Shown here: positions 11,101 through 20,886 of the stretch, piece after piece
Layout of the letters: each line of letters begins with the position of its first letter
Numbering within the stretch: position 1 is the first letter of the stretch
NCBI GenBank assembly: GCA_943736015.1
Contig: OX031061.1
Span: 18,795,290-18,859,289, forward strand
DNA: 64,000 bases
Source of the DNA: Tridacna crocea
Lineage: Eukaryota > Mollusca > Bivalvia > Cardiida > Cardiidae
Direction of reading: 5' to 3'
Program-made: the position numbers and the translations under genes
The notes under the pieces: generated by a model
The model's input: the letters and a program-made list of their open reading frames with translations, nothing else
Database searches by the model: none
What the model was told of the DNA's origin: nothing

Positions 11101-12348
11101 ATGATTTAACCCTTTACCTGCTTTATATGTTAAAAGAAACTTTTAAACTGTCAGATAGTAAAACCCTGACTTGTTATTTCTAAGTTATCATATTAGGAAA
11201 TTTCTCTTACTTGGACAGGGTAGTCCAATTTTAGACTGCACATTCTCTGCTGTCTGCTGTTGATCTACACTGTCCACTAAAGGTTTTTGAGTTGTACTGA
11301 GTAGCCCAATGGTTAGTATTCTATCAAACAATAAACAAGTCCCAAAGTTTTTGAAACGTTGAGAAACAGTGGCAAGTGTAGATTACTTTGCCGCAAATAA
11401 AATTTTCTTTTAAACCAACAAATATTATGTAATAAAATATTTTCCTTCTTATACATTTGGAAACAGGGCTTTGACATTCGGCTAACTCCTTACCAAAAGA
11501 CAAAATTTTGGACTTGTCCAAATTGAAACCACTTGCAGACAACAAAATAAATGTGACTCAGAAATTGAAATTTAATTCGGGAAGGGTAGAAAACATTGTG
11601 GGAAAAGGAGAAAATGCTGGTTACCAGCATTTTCTTCTTTTCCTACAATGTTTTCAAAAGCCTACTTTATCAGAGTCATTAAAAGTCTGGATTGTGTGGT
11701 AAAGAGTTAAAAGGCCAAGTTTTTGCACTAGATTAACATGCAGATAGTTGACTCTGTACCACATAACATTTTAGACTTGTCCAGGTGTAAATTGCTTGCA
11801 GGAAGGAAGTTTAAATGTGAAACTAAATTTAACTAATTGAAATTAGTGTTAGGAGGTATAGAAACCATTGTGGGAAAAAGAGAAAATGAAGGTTACCAGC
11901 ATTTTCACATGTCACTATAATGTTTTCCATAGTTTTCTTTCTCGGGTTGGTTAACTCTGCCAGACTACAAAATTTTAGACTAGTCTAATTTCAAAGCAGA
12001 TGACAAATAAAGCGATACTGAAATGACCGGATTTGTATTTAATAGACAGAGGGTAGAAAACATTATGGGAAGAGGAGAAAAAGCTGGTGACTAGCAGTTT
12101 CTCCTTCTCCCACAATGTTTTCAAATGCCTTTCACCTGGGATCATTAAAAGTAGGGATTGAGTTGTAAAAGCTTAAAACTTTGGATTTTGTGGGAAAGGA
12201 TTAAGACACTTTTTTGGGGGTATAACATTAAATGTCATGTTTTTTTCTTTTTTCTACTGCAGACATTGTAGATAACAGGGTAGTACATTTTTACCTCATG
12301 AATGATGACATGTCTCTACAGTACTTCATGCCTGTGATGGCCACATGA
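2056..12348 (+). CDS. HUS1: HUS1 checkpoint clamp subunit, complete 8-exon gene
   Basis: Encodes the HUS1 subunit of the RAD9-HUS1-RAD1 (9-1-1) clamp, a PCNA-like ring loaded at damaged DNA in the nucleus to activate ATR signalling. Exons read here: 2056-2107, 3282-3409, 5298-5474, 7874-7981, 8790-8864, 9312-9411, 10960-11088 and 12263-12348. All have AG/GT borders with matching phases and sum to 855 bases (284 aa plus stop; the human protein is about 280 aa). Family landmarks in order: [10 protein letters not shown] and HFTR at the N-terminus, [84 protein letters not shown], and [16 protein letters not shown] at the C-terminus. The start is the ATG at 2056 because it opens directly onto the conserved N-terminus. 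Introns are packed with transposable elements. No promoter or poly(A) signal was clear. Identification rests on recalled family sequence. Confidence 0.96.
2422..2514. repeat. Isolated 43-bp inverted repeat in HUS1 intron 1
   Basis: Arms 2422-2464 and 2471-2514 (core tctgctccgatgctattttt) pair over about 43 bases with three mismatches around a 6-base loop. It is not part of the TTAA families listed here. Confidence 0.8.
2524..2752 (+). mobile_element. TT2 hairpin element
   Basis: TTAA at both ends. Palindrome with inner arm ttgctcgt/acgagcaa and outer arm tgtgactaaaggtg/caccttttgccaca. Sister family to TT1: same architecture, different arm sequence. Confidence 0.85.
2977..3102. repeat. GC-hairpin element, internally deleted
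   Basis: Left end tgaaaaggggctttttgg and right end caaatgtctgaaagcccctt are inverted copies around a single remnant ggatcagcctgcgcag. Confidence 0.6.
3282..3409 (+). CDS. HUS1: HUS1 exon 2
   Basis: The acceptor is ttcattttcag and the donor CAG|gtgaaa. It encodes the first PCNA-like beta-alpha unit, including [10 protein letters not shown] and [10 protein letters not shown]. It ends in phase 0. Confidence 0.94.
3775..4926 (+). mobile_element. Helitron/pearl-like non-autonomous element 1
   Basis: Starts tagctcatctgagcacaa and ends gggccatcttggccctcttgt, whose gggccatcttggccc is a terminal hairpin. Between them are about six tandem units of roughly 165 bp, recognised by cttctctgaaac, gatgttccttgg, gtcaagaaacatggctctgg and actatacagaaatga. 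The layout of unique ends plus a tandem core matches what is described for bivalve pearl/Helentron-derived elements; class assignment is inference. Lies in HUS1 intron 2. Confidence 0.75.
5040..5269 (+). mobile_element. TT1 element abutting HUS1 exon 3
   Basis: Common palindrome (gtggaaaaaggag / ctcctttttcccac) with one paired change. The right TTAA is at 5266-5269, immediately before the polypyrimidine tract of HUS1 exon 3. The left end is diverged. Confidence 0.8.
5298..5474 (+). CDS. HUS1: HUS1 exon 3
   Basis: 177 bases, phase 0 to 0. Encodes [20 protein letters not shown] through [11 protein letters not shown]. The acceptor is cttttttcag; the preceding TT1 element ends only 28 bases upstream of the exon. 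Confidence 0.96.
5801..7250 (+). mobile_element. Helitron/pearl-like non-autonomous element 2
   Basis: Starts tagctcacctgagcacaacg; ends with the same hairpin tail as copy 1. About seven core units with period 165-167 bp (ttcttctctgaa anchors near 6061, 6227, 6392, 6559, 6725, 6891, 7058). Lies in HUS1 intron 3, same orientation as copy 1. Confidence 0.78.
7486..7714 (-). mobile_element. TT1 hairpin element
   Basis: TTAACCCATTACCACACAAT left, ggtaatgggttaa right. The centre ggtaacc shows reverse orientation. Both TTAA ends are intact. Confidence 0.88.
7874..7981 (+). CDS. HUS1: HUS1 exon 4
   Basis: 36 codons, phase 0 to 0. Acceptor ttctgacag and donor GAT|gtaagc. Contains [18 protein letters not shown], the central linker region of HUS1. 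Confidence 0.94.
8271..8350 (+). repeat. TT1 left-half fragment
   Basis: TTAACTCTTTACCAAACAAC and following sequence to about base 80 of the element; ends before the palindrome. Confidence 0.7.
8790..8864 (+). CDS. HUS1: HUS1 exon 5
   Basis: 25 codons, phase 0 to 0. Encodes [20 protein letters not shown] and then LSNNL. Acceptor gattaacag, donor TTG|gtaagg. Confidence 0.93.
9211..9276 (+). repeat. TT1 right-end fragment
   Basis: Begins in the outer hairpin arm (attgttttcaaaagc) and ends gattgtatggtaaagagttaa. Confidence 0.65.
9312..9411 (+). CDS. HUS1: HUS1 exon 6
   Basis: 100 bases, ending in phase 1 at A|gttagt. Encodes [20 protein letters not shown] and [10 protein letters not shown]. 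Confidence 0.92.
10125..10389. repeat. Dispersed repeat sharing blocks with 28340 and 21060
   Basis: Shared blocks include gagccatgctctg, tggcaaaagggggc and attttgtctaacaac. Class unknown. Confidence 0.5.
10390..10665 (+). mobile_element. GC-hairpin element (MITE with ~55-bp inverted ends)
   Basis: Left end tggagtgcaacacgcgaaaa running to gcgtaaagtgtcgtctc, mirrored on the right as gagacgacactttac..tttcgcgtgttgcactcca. Internally holds two further GC-rich hairpins (gatcagcttgtgcagtccgc; gattagcctgcgcggactgc). Flanks read tata on both sides. Lies in HUS1 intron 6. Confidence 0.8.
10960..11088 (+). CDS. HUS1: HUS1 exon 7
   Basis: Acceptor ttttatcag, donor TGCA|gtgagt. Begins with a variable acidic stretch ([12 protein letters not shown]), then the conserved [17 protein letters not shown]. 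Confidence 0.94.
11195..11300. repeat. Degenerate TT3-like hairpin
   Basis: Blocks gactgcacattct, ttgatctacactgtcc and aaaggtttttgag match the TT3 core in order, much diverged. Confidence 0.4.
11482..11710 (+). mobile_element. TT1 hairpin element
   Basis: Nearly full length; left end ctaactccttacc, right TTAA at 11707-11710. Palindrome tgtgggaaaaggagaaaatg, with one unpaired change on the right arm (ttcttcttttcc). In HUS1 intron 7. Confidence 0.85.
11748..11954 (+). mobile_element. TT1 element, diverged, chained
   Basis: Degenerate palindrome (gtgggaaaaagagaaaatg / cattttcacatgtc). The right TTAA at 11951-11954 is also the left TTAA of the next element. Confidence 0.7.
11951..12176 (+). mobile_element. 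TT1 element, chained
   Basis: TTAACTCTGCCAGAC start. Palindrome gggaagaggagaaaaagctg / cagtttctccttctccc, with a paired a-to-g/t-to-c change. Ends gcttaa. Confidence 0.75.
12263..12348 (+). CDS. HUS1: HUS1 exon 8 (terminal)
   Basis: Acceptor ttctactgcag. Encodes [16 protein letters not shown], then [12 protein letters not shown] and TGA at 12346-12348. No AATAAA was found close downstream; a TT1 copy begins about 105 bases after the stop. Confidence 0.94.
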
Positions 12349-12453
12349 CTGGGACCTCGACTTTTTTGTGGAATAGAAATTTTCCTGAAAGTCTGTGTTA
12401 AGTGGACATGGTACAAGTCAAGATGCTTTAGACAACTCTTTAGAATTATCTTT

Positions 12454-12689
12454 TTAACTCTTTATCATACAATATATTTTAGACTGATCCAAATTGATTG
12501 CAATTACAGACAACAAATTGATTGTTGCTCAAAATAGTGAGATTTGCTTTCAAACGTGGAGAAAACATTGTGAAAAAAGGAGAAAATGCTGGTTACCAGC
12601 ATTTTCTCCTTTTTCCACAATGTTTTCAAAAAGCCTCTTTTTCATAATTACATGTATTATAATGTGGAGAATGTGTGGTAAAGAGCTGA
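12454..12689 (+). mobile_element. TT1 hairpin element
   Basis: TTAACTCTTTATCATAC start; strong palindrome; right end tggtaaagagctgat. Just downstream of the HUS1 stop. Confidence 0.8.
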
Positions 12690-13142
12690 TTGTAAAGAAT
12701 GCACAGAAAGAATTTTGAATGATGTGAGACTCTCATGCCAGAAATGAAGACAAGCTTTATTTGCTTATCACAGAAAGGTTTGGAAATACATGTATAATGA
12801 AGACTACATTTTCTATGGACTATACAAGAAAATGCAGCGACAATGGTTGGAAACTGACTCTGTTTGCCACAATGTTATCATAAGGTTTCTGCCTTAAGGG
12901 AATAGAAGGTTATGTATAGTTTGTAATATATTATCTTATTGTTTGTTTTTCCTTTCTTTCTGTTCATTAATTTGGTCAGCTGTTAGTGTTAGAAATAGAT
13001 TGATTTTCAACGAAAGTTCTGGGTTGAAGGAGGGGCATTATAGTACCAATACTATTTTGATGGTTACATGTCTTTGTTGTATGGTACTTGCTGGTCGTGC
13101 TATTGTTTATTCTGTATACATCTGTGACCCTCAAGATATTAT
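12690..13142. other. Unassigned spacer
   Basis: Contains a 67-codon open frame at 12943-13146 with a hydrophobic stretch and a possible acceptor tttggtcag at 12980. No family recognised, and the frame runs into a TT1 copy; not called as a gene. Confidence 0.3.
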
Positions 13143-13371
13143 TTAACTCTTTACCACTAGAGAAAATTTTAGACTGGTCCAAATTGAAAGCATTTGCAGA
13201 CGACAAAATAAAGGTGACTGAAAAATTGAAATTTGTTCAGGGAAGGGTAGAAAACACTGTGGGAAAAGGAGAAAATGCTGGTTACCAGCATTTTCTCCTT
13301 TTCCCACAGTGTTTTCAAAAGGCCTCTTTCTCAGGGGCGTCAAAAGTAGGGATTGTGTGGTAATGGGTTAA
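13143..13371 (+). mobile_element. TT1 element, young subfamily (ACTGTGGG arm)
   Basis: TTAACTCTTTACCACTAGAG to ggtaatgggttaa. The arms carry acactgtggg / cccacagtgt instead of acattgtggg / cccacaatgt: the change is mirrored. Close to the copies at 17165, 33317 and 34107. Confidence 0.92.
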
Positions 13372-13440
13372 AGTCATGCAGTAGACTCTTTTTGAAAACC
13401 AACCAAAATGGAAAATTGTTTGTTTACCTCAATAACCTCA

Positions 13441-13469
13441 TAACTACAGCTTGTTTCAAGCTGTAGTTA
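13441..13469. repeat. Small perfect hairpin
   Basis: taactacagcttg / caagctgtagtta: 13-bp arms with a 3-base loop. No following T-run, so not read as a terminator. Confidence 0.7.
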
Positions 13470-13538
13470 CTTGGTTTTTGAAGTAAGTCAACAAAATGCT
13501 GATGAAATAGAACTTGCCAATATTGATTAATATCCTCT

Positions 13539-13660
13539 TTAACTCTCTACCAAAGAATCCTGGAAGTGAACGACCATGAAAGAGGAGGCTTTTAAAAACA
13601 CTGTGGAAAAGAAAAAAATCTAATAACTAGCATTTTCTTCTGTACTCTGAATGATTTCTA
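13539..13660 (-). repeat. TT1 fragment, degenerate
   Basis: ttaactctctacc, gaccatgaaagaggaggc, then aacactgtggaaaag; the second half is lost. Confidence 0.55.
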
Positions 13661-13685
13661 GACTATCAAATACAGAAATTACCAT

Positions 13686-13914
13686 TTAACCCTTTACCAA
13701 ACAACAAATTTATGGAGTGGTCTAAATTGAAAGCATTTGCAGATGACAAAATAAATGTGACTGAAGAATCGAAATTTGATTTTGGAAGGGTAGAAAACAT
13801 TGTGGGAAAAGGAGAAAATGCTGGACATCAGCATTTTCTCCTTTTCCCATAGTGTTTTCAAAAGGCTTCTACCTCAGGGTTGTCAAAAGTCGTCATTGTG
13901 TGGTAAAGGGCTAA
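13686..13914 (+). mobile_element. TT1 hairpin element
   Basis: TTAACCCTTTACCAAACAAC to ggtaaagggctaa; centre ggacatcagc. Shares cctcagggt and gtcgtcattgtgt with the copy at 29842. Confidence 0.88.
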
Positions 13915-14293
13915 GCTATGTTTGTCTTATGCAAATGCTTTTAATTTGGTCTAGTTGAAAATTTTGTCATTTGTTACAGTTTACAAATGTTTTTATCTGA
14001 TGTACAAACATAAATTTATGGTTTGTAAATACAATGTTGAGCTGTCAATGATTCCAAAGTTAATGCTATTGGAATATTTTCTTGTTATGTTTGTTATCTG
14101 AGGTAATATTAAAATTAAAACTATGAATTTAAATTCTTTTTTCCTAGTCATTAGCTGCCTTTGACATTGACATGGCCTAGTATACGTCGTGTGTTAGTGT
14201 GTCTGTGAGTTAATTTTCATTTTGGAAACTCCAGAATCAAATTTTACCAAACTGCACACAAGTGCTCGTACTGTAGTCTTTTTTAGACTATTT

Positions 14294-14525
14294 TTAAACC
14301 CTTTACAAGGCGTCAAAACTGTAGACTGGTCCGAATTGAAAGCACTTGCAGACGACAAAATAAACTAAATTAGAAAATTGAAATTTGCTTCCAGCGGGGT
14401 AGAAAACATTTGTGGGAAAAGGAGAAAATGCTGGTTACTAACATTTCCTCCTTGTCCCACATTTGTTTTCAAAAGGCTTCTATCTCAGGGCCGTGAAAAC
14501 CAGGAATTGTTTGGTAAATGGTTAA
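14294..14525 (+). mobile_element. TT1 hairpin element
   Basis: TTAAACCCTTTACAAGG to ttggtaaatggttaa. Arms carry an extra base on both sides (acatttgtggg / cccacatttgt), again mirrored. Confidence 0.85.
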
Positions 14526-14602
14526 GGGTCTGATTCAGTAAGGACAGCTATCATTCACAACATAATTTGCTCAGTGTTTAGTGCTAAAATTATAAGTGAT
14601 TT

Positions 14603-14800
14603 AGTCTGTACCTGATTAGAAAAACTTCTGAGACTCGTCCATTTTGAAAGATTTTGCAAGTGATAAATTTAATGTTGCTCAAATGATGGAATTTGACTTT
14701 GAAAGGCTAGAAGAAGTTGTTGGGGAAAAAAGGAAACTGTTTATAAACAGTATTTTCCTCATATTCTATCGATTTTTTTAAAAAAAAAACACACCTTTTT
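14603..14800 (+). repeat. TT1 element, strongly decayed
   Basis: actcgtccattttgaaag and gcaagtgataaat match TT1; the central hairpin is reduced to aactgtttataaacagt. Confidence 0.5.
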
Positions 14801-15696
14801 TCTTTCTCACTGATGACCACTGTATTGACATAAAATTTATTGAGAATTATAAGGCCCCTGGCCCATAATACACACACTTGAGCTTCAACACATATGACTG
14901 GTCCTACCCTAATCACCAATTTATCAAGAACAATATAAACAGACTTGTTATATTTACCCTTAAGAATTTATTGCGTGTGGAAGTGCACTTAAAAGGGAAC
15001 TCGAGCTTCGCAAATGAGAGGTCTGTTTCCCTTCCAAATCACTTCCTTCTGAAGATCTGACTAATAAAGAAAACACAATATTAGCAATAATGTTTGACAA
15101 AAAAAAAAAGATAAGAGACTTGGCAAAAGTTGAAGAGATGCATAACTAAGACGATGTAATGGAGCGATGAGTGTGCTAGTCTAAACCAATACAGGCTAAT
15201 TGCAGTGACTTTTTCTAATTTTAAATGCTGTATGTATAAAAGCCAACTTTCTAACAATAGCTGGGTTCTCAGTTGACATTATCTGATGAAAGAAGTTATG
15301 ATCTATATGATTCTTTATTGGGGAAGCAGCCAATGGCTGAAAAACAATTTTGAAGAGTACTGGTGAAAGAAACATCTAAAAAAACATGGATAGATGAACT
15401 GGCTTCGGCGATATAACTGAAATGGTGTTGAAAATGACATTAATCATCATATAATCAATTAAAACTAGAATTTAAATTTGGTATATTTGATTCTAGTTTT
15501 ACATTTTTCCCAGCAACTGGAACTTTACAAAACTGTGCTGTAACACAGACACATGTCAGGGTTTTTTTTTTTTGTTATCTGGATTGGCACATCTTTGTCC
15601 TCGCTAGATCAATCCCTGTTTGGTGGTAGTGTTTGTGAGTAAGGCTCTTTTCCGTTATCTCTGTACTTGTAGCTGTCTTAGCTGTTTAGGGAATAC
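14801..15696. other. Gene-free spacer
   Basis: No frame with protein-like content and no recognised element in about 900 bases. Confidence 0.4.
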
Positions 15697-15915
15697 TTAA
15701 CCCTTTATCAACTCTTTACTGCACAACTCTGAGAAAGTAGGCTTCTGAAAGTATTGTGGAAAAGGAGGAAATGCTGGTAATCAGCATTTTCTCCTTTTTC
15801 TACAATGTTTTCTACTCTATCCAAAATTTAAGTTTTTGAGTCACTTGAATTTTGTTGTGTGCCAATGTTTTTAATTTGGACCAGTCAAAAGTTTGGTCAT
15901 CTGATAAAGAGCGAA
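15697..15915 (-). mobile_element. TT1 hairpin element
   Basis: Start ttaaccctttatcaactctt looks like two overlapping left ends. Palindrome gtggaaaaggaggaaatgct; right end catctgataaagagc. Confidence 0.75.
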
Positions 15916-16624
15916 AGGAATCCATTTTTTGTGGACAAAAAAAAACATGGCTTTTTGTCAGTGATGTTGCCGTAACGACAAAGATAGATGACAGGACACG
16001 AGGTTGCTTAGAAGATTTCCTTTATTAAAACAATGTATTTTCAATTTTCTATTATATACCTTTTTTTTGCCATATTTTGTTATGCCTCAGATTTACATAG
16101 ACTTTTCAACCTTTCATCAAACTGATATGACTTTATAGAAAGATTTTACAATTTGATATGTTTATATATAGTATGATAGAGATAGACATAAGTTTGAATT
16201 GCTTTCATACAGCTTTCAAATTAAAACGTTATGCGGCTTACCGTAATACCAATGAAAGAACAAAAGTATTTAACTCAGTTACTCCAAAGTTCTGTAAAGC
16301 ATATACAATATGACTGAATGTTTATTTCCCTAAGGTAGTACATGTATTATTATCAGAACAGAGCAGTATATCTTGCTTTTGAAAACATGGTTGCCAAAGG
16401 AGAAATTTCTCGTTGTCCACAATTTTTTGACATTTAAACTTTCCTTTGGTGTCGAAAGAAAACCTATTTCTTTTTTTGTTTGAAAAATCAATTATTTGTA
16501 TCAATCTTTATTGCACTTCATAACACTTATTTATTTATTTTTTATTTTTTTTTTTTGGAAAAATTACGACAATTGTTTTCCATATTTCTTCATCACAAAA
16601 ATGGAGACAAATTTGTTAAAACTC
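15916..16624. other. AT-rich spacer, possible 3' end of a minus-strand transcript
   Basis: On the minus strand an AATAAA lies at 16507-16512. A weak TT1-like hairpin remnant is at 16378-16440. No gene seen. Confidence 0.3.
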
Positions 16625-17103
16625 AATTCTATACCACACAATCCCGCATTTGAACGACCTTGTGTAAGAGGCCTATAGTGAAAACATTATTTGAAAAAGG
16701 AGAAAATGCTGGTAACCAGCATTTTCTGCTTTTCCCTACAATATTTCCTACACTTCCAAAAACTAGTATTAATTTCTGAGTCACATTTATTTTGTCAAAT
16801 GTGAATGCTTACAATTTGAACAAGTCTGAAGTGTCGTCGAATGGTATAGTTTTAATCGAAGCGTAATCAATTTTATAACTGCTCTAAATCACATAATCTT
16901 TTATGTCTTCGTTATTGCTCTAGATAGTTGTGATCATGTTTCTGAAAAATTATTCCAAGTTCATGAAATTGAAAATCAGATCCGCACACCATTCGTTTAG
17001 TAATAAAATTGGTTCTCGTTGATACACAAGATAAAGATAAACATGGGAAGCTGCTGATAATGATGAATGTCCTTAATTGGTCTTTGATTCAGTCGCAGTT
17101 CTC
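16507..17103 (-). other. Candidate 3' UTR exon of the neuropeptide gene
   Basis: On the minus strand a strong acceptor (tttctttttcag) opens at 17103, and an AATAAA lies at 16507-16512. The neuropeptide frame is followed directly by a donor (taagag|gtatgc) at 22933, so a spliced 3' UTR is plausible. Linking the two across about 5.8 kb is inference; no coding signal is seen. Confidence 0.22.
16625..16855 (-). mobile_element. TT1 hairpin element
   Basis: ataccacacaatcccgcat start, centre ggtaacc, right end tcgaatggtatagttttaa. Confidence 0.8.
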
Positions 17104-17164
17104 CTGAAAAAGAAAAAGGAAACCTCACTGTACATTTTATGTGCTGCTGTATTCTTACGATTAT

Positions 17165-17393
17165 TTAACTCTTTACCACACAAGAAAATTTTAGACTGGT
17201 CCTAATTGAAATCATTTGCAGACGACAAAATAAAGGTGACTGAAAAATCAAAATTTGTTCTGGGAAGGGTAGAAAACACTTTGGGAAAAGGAGAAAATGC
17301 TGGTTACCAGCATTTTCTCCTTTTCCCACAGTGTTTTCAAACGGCTTCTTTCTCAGGGGCGTCAAAAGTAGGGATTGTGTGGTAATGGGTTAA
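17165..17393 (+). mobile_element. TT1 element, young subfamily
   Basis: TTAACTCTTTACCACACAAG to ggtaatgggttaa. Almost colinear with 13143 and 33317. The left arm reads acactttggg, the right cccacagtgt. Confidence 0.92.
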
Positions 17394-18350
17394 AGCATCT
17401 GAAATTGACAATGGCATCGCATAAAATTTCAATGCTTTCAAATCGATGTACCGTTTAAGTGCAGTGCAGTTTAATAACTCGGCAATTCCTCGTGTTTTCT
17501 ATACGTAAGTAATGTCAATGATTTTTTTATCGGTTAAGCTTTTGTAACGTTTTCTAAAAAAAAAAGAATCTGAGAAAGGAACCCTGTTTTAAAGTCCCTT
17601 TAAACAATTTCAACGAATAGTCTTGGATAAACAAGCCTGAGAATAGAATCGAATGTACAATCCCTGCTGGGAAGAGAACATTTTGTTGTCATATGATTAG
17701 CTTTAGAAAAGCTGTGGAGTCATTCTCCAAATTTTCTACTCTTGCGTCTCAAATACAAGTTGTCTGTGCTTGATGATGAAATGAGCATACAAAAGGACAG
17801 TCATTGTAGGGTTTAAAATGTTCTGATTGATCCCTGTCAATGCACCGGTTATTTATTGTTAAGTTTTCGTTTACAAAAGACTATTAAATGACGACAGTCT
17901 TCCGTGAAATGACATGGTGAAGCTACTTGGCAAACAACGGAATTAAAAGCAAATTGCACAGTTTCAGGATCAGTTAGCTGCAAGTAGCTTAACAATTAAA
18001 CCGGCAGTTTCGCCGGCCATTCCTTTTTTTATTCGGGAAAAATACGACTCCAGAGACTGGAGACAAAAATAGACAATGTCATCTCGGCCAATCAAATAGC
18101 TAGTTGTCAAATAACGACCAAAAAAGTAGTGCCTGGAATGGACGATGACAACTTTTCCCAAGTCGAACGACAAAATGAAGAAGCCATCAATCTAGATATA
18201 TTTAGTTCATTATTTCAAAATTAAGGCTGTAAGACATCGTTGATAGTTTCCTTTGATCCACTAATTGCCTGCTATAAGCGACTCAATACACGTAAAAAAA
18301 GAATGATTAATGACCGCTGGTCACACATCACGATTAGTCGGATCTTTCCA
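17394..18350. other. Gene-free spacer
   Basis: A 67-codon minus-strand frame at 17970-18173 has no recognisable family. No repeat assigned. Confidence 0.35.
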
Positions 18351-18530
18351 TTAACCCTTAGGCTGCTAAGCGCGGTTCCTTGACCTTTTGCGGACAGTTT
18401 GGATCAAGATCAGACTGCACATTCTGTGTTTTTTGGAGTTTTTTTTTTTGTAAGTTTGAAACAGCATTTTTCCGTCTTTAACAATCAGCTTGATAGTTTT
18501 GACTTACTCAGCAAGATCATCGAAGAGTTA
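18351..18530. repeat. TT3 element, partial
   Basis: TTAACCCTTAGGCTGCTAAG, ccttttgcggacagttt and tcaagatcagactgcacatt match the TT3 left half; the right half decays. Confidence 0.6.
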
Positions 18531-18705
18531 ACATCACTATGACAGGCGTTTCCTTGGCGCACTGCAGCAAACTAACACTGAAAACTCTTTGACTAAAGGA
18601 CACGCTGTATCGAGCAACTTTTCCTTTGCCGCTTTTTTCCGAAAGCTTTAATACATAAAATCATCACTCGTGGTGACTCGCCATGGTTATTCAAATAATG
18701 TTCTT

Positions 18706-18910
18706 TTAACTATTCTAATTTACCACATAATCGGAGGCTTAACAGATGACTTTAGGAACAAGTTGGCGAAAAGAGAATAATGCTTATAACCATAATTTTC
18801 TCTTTACCCACAATGCTTGTTACACTTGCAGCAGACGACTGAACTCTTTACCAGACGACAAATTTAGCCTTGTGCACATTGAAAGCAGACTCCAAATTAT
18901 ATGTGTTAAA
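18706..18910. repeat. Decayed TT1 pieces
   Basis: ttaccacataatcggaggc plus a weak hairpin (gcttataaccataattttctc), then a second left end ctctttaccagacgacaaat at 18841. The 130-codon frame across 18746-19138 is mostly this repeat. Confidence 0.5.
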
Positions 18911-19424
18911 GAGGCTGGGACTTTTATACGAGCCTTCGATATACATCTTATCCGAGAAACGATCAGTAATATAGAAAGTTTTAGTTTGCCAGCCGTGTGG
19001 ATCGAATTTAGTGGATCGAACCCACAACCCAAGTATTTAGATAAAAATTTGGCGCTGAAAGGTTTTAGGTATTCGCAACTTTGTCAAGTGATCGAAACCA
19101 TCGCCTCTAAAAGGAAACAAAGAAAAAGAAGATTCTAACAATACCTTTATGAATCTAAAACTTTTTTTGTCAATGTCACCATCTTTTTAACTTGATAATT
19201 TGACAAACAACTTTCATGTCTTGCAACAAATCACTGTCACAATTTCGGAGATGCAATAAGCATTTCTAGTTCTTAAGAACTCGAATATTTGACAAGATTT
19301 TTTTCCTCACAAAATATTTGACATGCTTTTAATTATCTAAGTTAATGAGACTTAATTGGCAATTATGTAAGCTTAATTGTTTCCTGTATTTTAGAATGCC
19401 ATGATGATGTACTGGTTTTTGTCT

Positions 19425-19625
19425 TTAAATCCTTTGCCAAACACCCCTGTTTTCACGACTCTCAGGAAATAGGCTTTTAAAAAGAATTTGGGGAAAGAAA
19501 AGAATGCTTATTACCAGCATCCTTTTCATCTTCCCACAATGTTTTACACCCTCGGAGAAAAAAACCCAAACTTAAATCATTTCAGCCACTTTTTGTCACA
19601 ATTCAGCTCTTTCCGTAACTATTTT
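19425..19625 (-). repeat. TT1 element, decayed
   Basis: TTAAATCCTTTGCCAAACAC; gactctcaggaaataggc; cttattaccagcatcc; cccacaatgtttt. Confidence 0.6.
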
Positions 19626-19649
19626 CACGTCGTCCATAACGTGTTATGA

Positions 19650-19843
19650 CCTGCAACATGCGAAAAGGGGCCTTCGGACACCTGCGTAAATATTGGTGTA
19701 GTCTCGGATCAGCCTGAGCAGACCGCGCAGGCTAATTCGAAACGACAATTTCTATGTAATTTTCTGTTTTGAGCAAGTCATCTGTAGCACAAAATCTAAT
19801 TTAGTCGTAATGGGTCGTTTAGGATCAGCCTGCGCGAAATGCG
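19650..19843 (+). repeat. GC-hairpin element, right end missing
   Basis: tgcaacatgcgaaaagggg, then ggatcagcctgagcagaccg and gtagcacaaaatctaattta, as in 10390; stops inside the second hairpin. Confidence 0.7.
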
Positions 19844-19909
19844 CACACACGAGCCCAACTTTATTACCTTTGAAACCCAGGACCATTATCCCCCGCTAGG
19901 TGGCATTCT

Positions 19910-20150
19910 GCAAATACACATCTATCTAATTTGGGAATCCTGGGTACAGAACCGGACTACTTTTCTGCGCGACAACCGTTGCTTTGAATTTCAAACTAAA
20001 ATACTCAATAAAACGCTACCTGGTGCGATTCATTCAGCTATGATCAGCAGTTTAGAAAAATCTGGAGCATGGAAAAGGCACGATTTCTCCTAAAAACGTA
20101 TTTATAAAAAGACATTTTTTCCACTGGTACTTTATAGCGTGCATTACCAC
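19910..20150. repeat. Dispersed repeat, copy 2
   Basis: Same ordered blocks as 1165-1375. Preceded by aggtggcattctgcaaatac, a block also seen near 51450. Confidence 0.6.
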
Positions 20151-20414
20151 AATTTACCCCTCCAAAAAAAAAGGGGGGGGGGGTTGATGCTTCATAGCAG
20201 ACAGGTCCAATCGTCGAAGAACGACAAATACGTTATTTTTTCCTTAAACGCCGATAAATAAGAACATGTTTTTTCACGAATTATTGATTGTAAACTCTTT
20301 CTCACAATGTTCGTTTCCATGTAGTCATGGGCAAACTTGAGATTGTATACATGATTCAAAGGCAGTTTTCCATATTCATGACCATTTTTGTATAGATCGT
20401 ATCAATGTTTACGT

Positions 20415-20601
20415 TTAGGTTACTGAGCGCGACTAACTGACCTTTGGCGGACAGTGTAGATCCAAGATCAGACTGCACAGAACGTGCAGTCTGATCTTGG
20501 ATCTACACTGACTGGTAAGGAATATTTTTGTACCAACCAAACAAAATTAACTGAAATAGCAACATTCGGTTGTTTACTGTCGGTTTGAAAGTTTTATTTA
20601 A
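20415..20601. mobile_element. TT3 element, chained
   Basis: Hairpin gatccaagatcagactgcac / gtgcagtctgatcttggatc. The right TTAA at 20598-20601 is shared with the next TT3 copy. Confidence 0.75.
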
Positions 20602-20818
20602 CCGTTATCCTGCTAAATAATTGGAATATTAATTTTTGCTTCAATAGTATATAGAAACCTCAATGTTTATATTTCAAAGTTTTAATTGGAGGAATTATAT
20701 CTCCTTATCGGACAGTGTAGATCCAAGATCAGACTGCACGCTCTGTGCAGTCTGATCTTGATCGACACTGTCCGCAAAAGTTCAGTGAGTAGCGCTTGGC
20801 AGCCTAAGGATTATGTAT
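20598..20818. mobile_element. TT3 element, chained
   Basis: TTAACCGTTATCCTGCTAAAT start, then the hairpin and aaaagttcagtgagtagcgc. Opposite orientation to its left neighbour. Confidence 0.78.
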
Positions 20819-20886
20819 GATTAGCAGGTTAAAGTTTTGTAGTACTCGCGACCTCCCCTTCCTCAAATATTCCCAAGATAATATGT

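Noticed and set aside
12943-13146. 67-codon hydrophobic frame
   Set aside because: It runs into a TT1 copy and matches no known protein family.
13441-13469. Transcription terminator hairpin
   Set aside because: Perfect hairpin but no T-tract, and the genome is eukaryotic; left as a small inverted repeat.
18746-19138. 130-codon plus-strand frame
   Set aside because: The first half is decayed TT1 sequence. The rest has no recognisable domain and no splice support.
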